Source of the DNA: Candidatus Omnitrophota bacterium
Lineage (GTDB): Bacteria; Omnitrophota; Gorgyraeia; Gygaellales; Profunditerraquicolaceae
Assembly: GCA_028712175.1 (NCBI GenBank)
Contig: JAQTQQ010000002.1
Location: forward strand, 106,044-140,558
Direction of reading: 5' to 3'
DNA length: 34,515 bases
Shown here one piece after another: positions 26,688 through 34,515 of the stretch. How positions within the stretch are numbered: position 1 is the stretch's first letter; every line of letters begins with the position of its first letter. The notes under the pieces were generated by a model, which was given only the letters and a program-made list of their open reading frames with translations, was not told the DNA's origin and ran no database searches. Position numbers and translations under genes: made by a program.

Positions 26688-29600
26688 TTATTTGAACTCA
26701 AACCAGGTTTGCACTACGGGCTTCTTGGCCACGTCCTCAATCATCTTTTTATTCAGCTCCATGGCCGCCTTCAATTCTTCAGATTTGTTCTTAATATAAG
26801 TTATATCTTTATTCTTATCTTTAGATACGTCATAAAGTTTCTCAAGGTTAATACCGCTTGTGCCGCCGATATTCTTAATCTGGTCGCTTATGTCTTCCAG
26901 TTGTTTAAAAGTAGCAGCCAATTGGTCCATCGCGCCTTGAGCCTCTCCGAGTTTACCGGCAATCTCTCCACCCGGGCTAAGTTTTGCCAGCATCGCATCA
27001 ATATCGGCAAATTGTGTACTGATTGTGTCAATGGTGCTCTTTAATCTGGATAATCCGGAGGTTGAACCCATAACCGAGGAGACACTGCTTGAAACTTCTT
27101 CTATGTCAGTATCTCTAACCGTAATAACAAAAGCATCTACCGTGCCTTGCGTAGCTTCAGAGCAGATTATCGTAAAATCACCTTTGCCCCAGGCAGAAGT
27201 AAAGGTTACAGTATATTCATAAACTCCGGTTGAGCCTACTTCAACCATAGCTCTATTGGCAAGGACCAACAAATCTTTAGGATTGTAAACATTTAAAACA
27301 GGGGACAGGCCGCTGGTTGTCCTGTAGCGGATAGGGACCTTTGCCCCGCGCTTAACCACATTCTCGCGGTTAAGAATCGCGCTTGTTATATGCGGCTGGA
27401 CTTCTTCAACTACCTTGGTCTTTACTTCATCAATCTTAGTCTGCAATGAATCTGTTCCTGTAGCTAAAAGTATTTTAGCGGTTTCAGTCTTTACATCGGT
27501 AAGCCGGGGCACAAGTACTCCGGTAATCTGGCCCTCTATTTCATCTTTAACCGTCTGTTGAATGGTCGCTGTCTGGCTCGCAATTCCCGTAGTTACTGTT
27601 TGTATGGCGTCGGTAACGGCTTTCAAAGACTGGGTGACGGTTATAGTAAATGTTGTGCCGGAAGTATAGATTGTCCTATCGCCGGTAACATCCCCATAGG
27701 AAACATTGCATCTGGCATAATAAGATTTTCCTGCTTCAAAAGCCTTGGTAAACCCGTTAGGAGTAGCCGCGACCGCTTCGGCAACCCTAAACCAGAAATT
27801 CCCCTGCGCATCAGCTTCCGTATCTACTAAGGTACCAATGAGAGTTGCGCCATCATATATTTCTATTGTAGCAGTGCCTAAATTATTTAAGCCGTCTGAA
27901 AATTTCTGCTGGCCCCTTCTTTCAAGGCGCTGGGTTACATTCAATACGTCATTTAATTCATCATAGGTAAAATCAGCGATGACCTGATAATCCGCCATAG
28001 ACTCGGCGATAGAAGTCATTAATGCGTTCCAGGTAAGATCATTATCATAAGAGGCATCCACCCCGTCTTGCGTGGTATCTGCGGATAGGTCCAGCGTCGT
28101 AGGAACATACGCATCTTTTTCCAAAGAAATAGTATACGTTCCGTAAGGAAGATAGAAATTATCCTTAAAAGGGCTGTTTCCTGTCCATGGGCTGCTGTGG
28201 GTAGGCACAACCACTACATTACCGTTTGAATCAGTGATTGACAACGATACGGCAGTTAAGCTGCCGAGAGTTACTGAATCTTTTACGTTTAAGGTAATCG
28301 TATATTTTTCTACTATACTGACACTATCGGAGGCGCTGCTTGAGGCAGATCCGGTGGACGCGGTTAATGTGATAACTGTAGGATAAGTCCCTGCCGTAGA
28401 ATAAACCGCAAAATTATTAAAAGTTGCAACTCCTGACTGGGCAGCTACCACGCTGGTAGAGGAAGAAGAAAGAGTAACCCCGGAGCTGGGAGTGATCGTA
28501 ATGGTTTCAGAGCTCGGAGAAACATTGCCATAACTATCGGTAACGCTTACGGCAAACGGTTTCCACGGGGCATTGGCCACTACGGTTGCAGCCGGCTGCC
28601 TGTACCATGATAATTTATTGGCAGCCCCTCCGCTTACGACTATCTCTAAATCCTCTGCGCCGGATGTAGTAATTGTAGGAGTAGTGGTTGCCGGATTAGA
28701 ATTATGCGCCTTAATAGCCGCGCCTTCTGCCTTATATAAGGTAACTGCGGTATTTGCTACGCCATTAACAAAAGTACAAATGGTTTCATCGCCAAACTCA
28801 ATAGATGTACCAACGTTATTTACAGCCGTAGGATTAGTCACCGGGCTGGCCGATGCATTTGCCCCGGTAAAATACAGGCTCCTAGACTGCCCCGGAAGGG
28901 CTCCGCCGTAATCAGTAGTAATATTATCATAATAGTCATACGCGGTAATTGTAATGTTGGCGCTCTCGCCTGCAGTCAGCGTTGTCGTATCTGATGTTAC
29001 TTTATATTTATTTGTGCTTGCAGGCACAACTGTCAACTCATCCGTCGCATCATCTATGCCGCTTGTGCCGTCGGCAGGAACAGCATCAGATACGGTTATA
29101 GTCCAGGTCCCGGCTTTTGTATCGGAATACCAGAAATTAGCGCTGCTTTGTCCGCTGATTATGGTGACAGTAGTAAGAGTGTTGCCTAACACCGCAGCAT
29201 CTTTAAATATCGCAGCAGATCCGGTAGAATTAGTAGTAAGATAAACTACTTCTGCGCCGACATTCTGCAGGTTATCATAAGCATCATACCTAGTAATCGT
29301 ATATGCTGCCCTGGTGCCGGCAGTAATATCCGCAGGAGAAGTCAAAGTATATCTTACGGTAGTCGTTGAATTAACCGTAATAGTCTTGGTTGCGGTAATA
29401 ACCGAATAAACAGTATCAGTCACTCTTATATATTTTGAGCCCCTGGTGATTAAAGTTGCCCCTGAACTGAAAGTCTTTTGGCCTTGATCGCCTGTAGTAA
29501 ATGTATAATTGGTAGGCAGGCTCACATTCTCATTGGTATCATCGGATTGGAATGTTACTGTGCCTGTATAATTTGTTTTAATATTGCCTAAAGTATCTTT

Positions 29601-32600
29601 AGCGGTTACTGTAACATCAAAAGGCACGCCTGCAGTGACCGCTGTGAGGGCAGTCCCGCTAGCCCCTGTTCCGGCGGCGGTTAATTTTAATTCCAAAAGA
29701 GTAGTAACTATAGAAAAATTCTTGGTTGAGGAAACAACCGTATTTGCCGCCAGGTCTTCTGCGGCGCTGACAGTAATAACTGCAGTACCGTCTCCGGTAG
29801 AAGAGGTAATCGGGTTAACGTTGCAGGCTTTATAAGTATCATTGGCAACTGTTGTAGTTGACCAGCCTCCTCCTGCAGCACAGGCTGCTGCTGTGCAAGG
29901 CTGGCTTGTAACTGGCCCAGCAGGATCATAAACTACTGTTGGCACGGCCGATGTCTTCATGCTTTCGCTAAATATTGTAGTCACCGCTACATCCCCTGCA
30001 TCAGCTATCCCGGTTTGGTCATTAGTCAAATTGGTTGTTATAGAATTTATTGTCGGCGCATTGGTATCCGCAGTTACTGATCCGGTAATTGTGCCCAAAT
30101 TTGTGATTGTCGCGGAATTGCCTGCGGCATCTGTAATCGTAAAATTAATAGTATTAGGAGTGACTACTCCGTTATCCCCTGAGGCTACTGTGAATATTAT
30201 ACTATCTGTCGCGGCATTGCTTGCGGAAACATCCTGTGTTACTGCCGCAGCAATATTGTTTGCCCTTGAGGCAACATTAACCGAGGCAGTAACTGCTTCG
30301 CTGTAATTTATGGAATAAGTTACAGTGTTGCCTGCCTTGGCTAAAGTTGTAGCGGAATTATTTGAAGCTACGCTTACCGAACTAATAGCCGGAGCCGTTG
30401 TATCATAGGTAACAGCAGTGCTCTGGACTGCGCTGGCAGTATTACCGGCTAAATCTACTGCATCGAATCTTACGGTATATACTGCACCGTCTACCAGGAT
30501 AGGATCATTGGCTAAGGTTATATTGGTATGCGCTCCGGAATTTAGCTCATTACCGGTAAGAAGTTTTATATGCGGAGAAGAAGGGTCCGCTGTCCCTGAA
30601 GTCCTTGTCCAGGTTATTTTACTTCCGGAACCTGCGGCCGCAACTTCCGAAAGCGTGTAGCTTACCCGGGTTGAATTCACCTTAGTTGAGCTTGCCGGAG
30701 CAATAGCTGAAATTACAGGGGGAGTATTTTCTTTAGATACCGGCCCGGAGGTATATATTTCAATTACAGCAGCGGCATTGCCGGAAAGATCTTTTACCGC
30801 GCCGCTTACCGGAGTCACCCCGATATATTTGCCATGAGGGATATAAGCTGCATCAAGCAATTCATTCAAAGTTATGGTAGCAATTCTCTTTGTGCTGTCC
30901 CAGGAAACAGTTGCATTAGCAAGCGGAATATCCATCTGATTTAAGCCGCCCGCATTATCCGAATAATCTATTTCAATATTGCTGGCTAAATTAGCATTGG
31001 TTAAAGTAGAATTATCCATTGGTTCATTAAAAGTAAGGACAATGGTATCTCCTCCGGCGTGGACAGATGTTGCTGCTACAGTAAATGTCGGAGGAGTAGT
31101 ATCTCCGGTAATCGGAGAAGGGGTCCAAGTCGCAAGCACAGGGGTATTGCCTACCAAATCCTTGACATTAGTAGAATTTGGCACCACTTTAATATATTTA
31201 CCGTTAGGAAGGACCACGCCATCGGTTACTTCATTCAAAGTTATGACAAGGATTTTCTTGGTTGCATCCAAAGGAGATATCGCGGCATTGGTCGTCGTAA
31301 TCTGGGTCTCTCCTCCGGGAGCGCTATCATCATCGTAGAAAACCGACCAGTTAGAAAGGACCTGGGCTTGAGAAGATAAAACCTCGTTTGAGGTAATTGT
31401 AACAGTATCATCTCCGCCTGCAACATACTGGCCGGCAACAGTCAGCGCCGGAACAGTTGTCTCCTTAGGAACCGCGGAACTGTAATATTCATTAGAAACT
31501 ATGCTGTTTCCTGCCGCGTCATTTACCACATCAGAACCAAAGGTTACCCCGATATATTTACCGTCGGGGATATAGGCGCCGTCTGTAGCCTCATCAAGCG
31601 TTATTGTAGCTACTGTATTGCCCGCGCTCCAAGCCACTGAAGCATTACTAACGGCTAAATCTATTTGATCGGCATTGCCTGCATTATTCGAATAATCTAA
31701 AGTTATATTTGAATCAGCCCGCAATATCGCATTGGTGATAGTTGCCGGGTCCATCGGTTCAGAGAAAGTAATGGCAATAGTGTCTCCTCCTGCATGAATT
31801 GAGGTAGCGGCAACACTTAAGACAGTAGGGGCGGTAGTATCAATGGAAATAGCTTTATTATAGCTTAAGGAGCCGCTTGAGCCGGGTGCAGGTAAAGTTA
31901 AGACCGCATTCACTCCGGCTAAATCTTTAATCGTCCCACCGTTTAAGACCAAGGAATTCGTAGCTACATAATCCAAGTCGCTAGATGTATCCCCTGCCTG
32001 AACAGTATAATTAAAGGTCAAGGTCTCTGTCCCTGAACCGGAGGCATAAGCAGCAGTTCTGTCAATTGTGCCGGTTTCCAGTAAAATTGTCGGTACGCCG
32101 GTTACGTTTGCCGGAGCAGAGAAGGTTACGGTAATGGCAATTATGTCATTCGCCTTATAAGCTCCATTTGCGGTTGAAGCGGATACCGAGGTTACTCCTA
32201 TGGGATTAACCGTCTGGACCTGAGTGCCGCTGGTTAAACCGGTATAAGAAACTGTTATTGTAGGAGACCCTGCGGCTTGATCCTTATAATAAAAAGTTCC
32301 TACGCCGTTTACCGTAGTTATTGAGGTAACGCTTCCGTCAAATGCCCCTGCCGCTGTAGTATCAAATTTTCCCTGGCCGGAAGTAGAAGACAGGCCGACT
32401 ACAAGATTATCCGCAGCCCTCAAATTGTCATACTGGTCTCTTACCTGAATAGTATAAGCGGATGACACAACGTTTGCATTCAGGGTCTGCGCGCTGGAGG
32501 TAAATACAATCTTTGAAGCTGCCCCGACATTAACAACAATTGAGCCCTGATTACCGGTAATGCTTGGGGTAACCGTATCGGTTGCGGTTACGGATTGCGT

Positions 32601-34515
32601 CCCCACGGTTTTAAATTGTACCCCATCGGTAAACGCCTTAGTGCCAACGTCCCCTAAACCATTGGTATAAGAGTAAGTTATTTTAACATCATTTAAAGTA
32701 GGAGTTATTAATGTATTAGCGGTTGAAAGCGTGGCTTGGTATTGTATATACCTGTGCCCGTTAGTAACGCTGCTAAGCGCAGAAATATCCTGATTCTTGG
32801 TTACTGTTGAACAGCTTGCCCAGTCAGTCGCGCCGCTCATATCCGCGGAATTAGAGGTACGCACTTTCATCGAAACGGTTTGCACGCCGGAATCGATCCA
32901 GTCTATGACACCCCAAACAGGAGAAACCCCCGCACCCGCGTCTTTAATGCTAGAAACCAAATTACCGGGGGTAAGATATTCCCCGACTGTTTCCGCTCCG
33001 GGTGTTGCTGCGCTGGGTTCAGTCGATGCATACTTGCGGATAGAAAATTCATCCATACTAAATATTAAATTTGCTGACCCCCATTCTTTCCCGGCCAACA
33101 CTATATTGTTAAATGCTACATCCGAATAGGTACTGCCAACCTGTGTCCAGGTAATATTGTCTAAACTTATATAGAAGGAATACACGGAACCCACTCTGCG
33201 GATTCCCAGATAAGACGGGGTTGTAGTGCTGGTATAGTTTCCTAAGTTTTGGGTACCGGTTTTTTCTAATCGGTAGTTATCTGTTGCACCATTACGATAC
33301 CTTCCCCATTGATATGCGCTGGTGTCTGATCCATAAACAAACATGCCTGCATGGCTTAAATCATTATTTGTGCAAGCAACTAATTTTATCGTGGCTTGAA
33401 AATCTCCGCTAGGCAGGTCATTTAACTTTAAAGCTATCCCCTGCCTTGAAGTACTACTCCACCAGTCATTAGCTTCGCTTCCGGTATAAGCAAAATTAAG
33501 TACGCCTTCGCTTTCAGTAATTGAACCGTTGCCGGCCAATACCCCCCAGATATTTTTTATGCTTCCGTCATCAAAATCATCATAGGCGGCAAAAGTATTA
33601 ACCCCGCTGCTCTGCGCCGCAGCGCCGGTATTGCCATAATATAGGTATATAGTGGCTGTATCGGGCGAGGCGGGGATTGATGGAACTTTGACCCAGATCC
33701 TGGTTGAAGAGGTATTTATCCCGGATTCAATCCAATAAGAAAGCACCGCGCCTAAAGAATCCGTAAACCTGATATCGCTTCCGTCGGCATTCATCTTTCC
33801 GGCTGTTATCAACGCGGCAGTATCAACTGTTACCGCAACCTGATAATTGGTTTGCGCGCCTGCGCTTGAACCGGTAATCTCAATGGATTTCTTGTAATAG
33901 AAGATTGCTCCGCCGACATCAAACCCGCCTCCGGCCAAGGTTAAATTACCTGTTGAAGTGGAAGCGACATCGGTCTTTATGCCGGCATCAAAATCAGCTT
34001 GGCTGGTTTGATTCCAGAAATCATAGCTTTGAGTTGTAGCGGTAAACCCAAAATCAGCAGGCAGCACTGCTTGGGCATCGGTTGAGGTAAAATGTATTGT
34101 GCCATTATAACCGGCAGCGATATTATTTGCGGCATCTCTGGCAGTAACAACAACAGAGGCGAGGCCTCCGGTTAAAAGCGGAGTAGTAATACCGCTGACA
34201 TCAAAATGCGTAGCATTGCCGATATTAACCGTAAACCCGTTGCTATAGGCTGTAGTAAGCCCGGAGGCGGTTGCTAGCAAAGTATAACCTCCGCCTGCTT
34301 TATCAATATTTAATCCGCTAAAAGTCGCCACCCCTGCGCTGGCAGATATAGTTTTTGTGCCGGAAAGTGTGCCTGATCCGGGGTTAGTGCCTATAGCCAA
34401 AGTTATAGAATCAGTGGCGCCTGTCACAGTATTATCGCAAGAATCCTGAATGGTGATTTGCGGCTGGGTGCTAAAGGCAACCCCGCCGGTGGAATTAGAA
34501 GGCTGCTGGGTAAAA
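26688..34515 (-). CDS. Giant repetitive Ig-like / DUF2341-containing surface protein (N-terminal part outside window)
   Basis: Open frame continues to window end ([28 protein letters not shown] upstream of the listed GTG start); DUF2341-like YKKSIEITG...NYQVAVTVD...IWVKVPSIP...IYLYYGN; many Ig-like repeats; C-terminal coiled coil. Confidence 0.88.
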   Translation of the reverse strand, partial: FTQQPSNSTGGVAFSTQPQITIQDSCDNTVTGATDSITLAIGTNPGSGTLSGTKTISASAGVATFSGLNIDKAGGGYTLLATASGLTTAYSNGFTVNIGNATHFDVSGITTPLLTGGLASVVVTARDAANNIAAGYNGTIHFTSTDAQAVLPADFGFTATTQSYDFWNQTSQADFDAGIKTDVASTSTGNLTLAGGGFDVGGAIFYYKKSIEITGSSAGAQTNYQVAVTVDTAALITAGKMNADGSDIRFTDSLGAVLSYWIESGINTSSTRIWVKVPSIPASPDTATIYLYYGNTGAAAQSSGVNTFAAYDDFDDGSIKNIWGVLAGNGSITESEGVLNFAYTGSEANDWWSSTSRQGIALKLNDLPSGDFQATIKLVACTNNDLSHAGMFVYGSDTSAYQWGRYRNGATDNYRLEKTGTQNLGNYTSTTTPSYLGIRRVGSVYSFYISLDNITWTQVGSTYSDVAFNNIVLAGKEWGSANLIFSMDEFSIRKYASTEPSAATPGAETVGEYLTPGNLVSSIKDAGAGVSPVWGVIDWIDSGVQTVSMKVRTSNSADMSGATDWASCSTVTKNQDISALSSVTNGHRYIQYQATLSTANTLITPTLNDVKITYSYTNGLGDVGTKAFTDGVQFKTVGTQSVTATDTVTPSITGNQGSIVVNVGAASKIVFTSSAQTLNANVVSSAYTIQVRDQYDNLRAADNLVVGLSSTSGQGKFDTTAAGAFDGSVTSITTVNGVGTFYYKDQAAGSPTITVSYTGLTSGTQVQTVNPIGVTSVSASTANGAYKANDIIAITVTFSAPANVTGVPTILLETGTIDRTAAYASGSGTETLTFNYTVQAGDTSSDLDYVATNSLVLNGGTIKDLAGVNAVLTLPAPGSSGSLSYNKAISIDTTAPTVLSVAATSIHAGGDTIAITFSEPMDPATITNAILRADSNITLDYSNNAGNADQIDLAVSNASVAWSAGNTVATITLDEATDGAYIPDGKYIGVTFGSDVVNDAAGNSIVSNEYYSSAVPKETTVPALTVAGQYVAGGDDTVTITSNEVLSSQAQVLSNWSVFYDDDSAPGGETQITTTNAAISPLDATKKILVITLNEVTDGVVLPNGKYIKVVPNSTNVKDLVGNTPVLATWTPSPITGDTTPPTFTVAATSVHAGGDTIVLTFNEPMDNSTLTNANLASNIEIDYSDNAGGLNQMDIPLANATVSWDSTKRIATITLNELLDAAYIPHGKYIGVTPVSGAVKDLSGNAAAVIEIYTSGPVSKENTPPVISAIAPASSTKVNSTRVSYTLSEVAAAGSGSKITWTRTSGTADPSSPHIKLLTGNELNSGAHTNITLANDPILVDGAVYTVRFDAVDLAGNTASAVQSTAVTYDTTAPAISSVSVASNNSATTLAKAGNTVTYSINYSEAVTASVNVASRANNIAAAVTQDVSASNAATDSIIFTVASGDNGVVTPNTINFTITDAAGNSATITNLGTITGSVTADTNAPTINSITTNLTNDQTGIADAGDVAVTTIFSESMKTSAVPTVVYDPAGPVTSQPCTAAACAAGGGWSTTTVANDTYKACNVNPITSSTGDGTAVITVSAAEDLAANTVVSSTKNFSIVTTLLELKLTAAGTGASGTALTAVTAGVPFDVTVTAKDTLGNIKTNYTGTVTFQSDDTNENVSLPTNYTFTTGDQGQKTFSSGATLITRGSKYIRVTDTVYSVITATKTITVNSTTTVRYTLTSPADITAGTRAAYTITRYDAYDNLQNVGAEVVYLTTNSTGSAAIFKDAAVLGNTLTTVTIISGQSSANFWYSDTKAGTWTITVSDAVPADGTSGIDDATDELTVVPASTNKYKVTSDTTTLTAGESANITITAYDYYDNITTDYGGALPGQSRSLYFTGANASASPVTNPTAVNNVGTSIEFGDETICTFVNGVANTAVTLYKAEGAAIKAHNSNPATTTPTITTSGAEDLEIVVSGGAANKLSWYRQPAATVVANAPWKPFAVSVTDSYGNVSPSSETITITPSSGVTLSSSSTSVVAAQSGVATFNNFAVYSTAGTYPTVITLTASTGSASSSASDSVSIVEKYTITLNVKDSVTLGSLTAVSLSITDSNGNVVVVPTHSSPWTGNSPFKDNFYLPYGTYTISLEKDAYVPTTLDLSADTTQDGVDASYDNDLTWNALMTSIAESMADYQVIADFTYDELNDVLNVTQRLERRGQQKFSDGLNNLGTATIEIYDGATLIGTLVDTEADAQGNFWFRVAEAVAATPNGFTKAFEAGKSYYARCNVSYGDVTGDRTIYTSGTTFTITVTQSLKAVTDAIQTVTTGIASQTATIQQTVKDEIEGQITGVLVPRLTDVKTETAKILLATGTDSLQTKIDEVKTKVVEEVQPHITSAILNRENVVKRGAKVPIRYRTTSGLSPVLNVYNPKDLLVLANRAMVEVGSTGVYEYTVTFTSAWGKGDFTIICSEATQGTVDAFVITVRDTDIEEVSSSVSSVMGSTSGLSRLKSTIDTISTQFADIDAMLAKLSPGGEIAGKLGEAQGAMDQLAATFKQLEDISDQIKNIGGTSGINLEKLYDVSKDKNKDITYIKNKSEELKAAMELNKKMIEDVAKKPVVQTWFEFK
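30720..31860 (-). repeat. Three tandem Ig-like/SwmB-like repeats inside the giant protein (approximate limits)
   Basis: [22 protein letters not shown]..., [20 protein letters not shown]..., [22 protein letters not shown]..., each ending in GKYI(G/K)V...(V)xDxxGN. Confidence 0.7.

Noticed and set aside
34425-34427. GTG at 34427 as the true start of the giant protein
   Set aside because: The frame stays open to the window edge with the same repeat-type sequence ([24 protein letters not shown]), so the start is outside the window.
26688-34515. CRISPR or tandem DNA repeat array in the repetitive gene
   Set aside because: Repeats are protein-level Ig-like domains in one open frame with diverged DNA; no regular short direct repeats with spacers were seen.

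Overview
Every gene I can support in this 34.5 kb window lies on the minus strand, so the window reads right to left. Four blocks are visible. (1) 34515-25950: the 3' part of a giant repetitive Ig/DUF2341-like surface protein (>2,600 aa, running off the right edge) and a small signal-peptide/TM coiled-coil partner. (2) 25884-19176: a secreted HExxH peptidase, a response regulator-GGDEF protein whose receiver phospho-acceptor Asp is Glu, and directly downstream an atypical F-type ATPase operon in the order epsilon-c-b/delta fusion-alpha-gamma-beta. That operon has no subunit a, a short epsilon, no delta N-terminal domain and no alpha N-terminal extension. (3) 19079-11970: a type II secretion / type IV pilus-like assembly operon (GspE, F, L, M, G, I, J, K-like). 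(4) 11867-1: a type II polyketide synthase-like cluster: PCP_red-like, ketopantoate reductase-like, duplicated TIGR04076, KS-alpha, a KS-beta/CLF-like protein lacking all catalytic residues, B12-type radical SAM, ACP, cyclase-family hydrolase, SRPBCC aromatase/cyclase-like, MFS, SDR and a metal-dependent amidohydrolase/decarboxylase. It is preceded by a good sigma70-type promoter (TTGACA-N17-TAGAAT) overlapped by a perfect 30-bp palindrome. Several intergenic regions carry dispersed-repeat-like palindromes, and an IVP four-helix-bundle element with an in-frame TAA sits inside block 4. The overall style (giant protein, REP-like elements) suggests an uncultured lineage such as Omnitrophota, but this is inference only. 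The strongest candidates for something undescribed are the remodelled F-ATPase operon coupled to a GGDEF regulator and the type II PKS-like cluster with its palindromic operator. Family calls come from reading motifs, not from searches.
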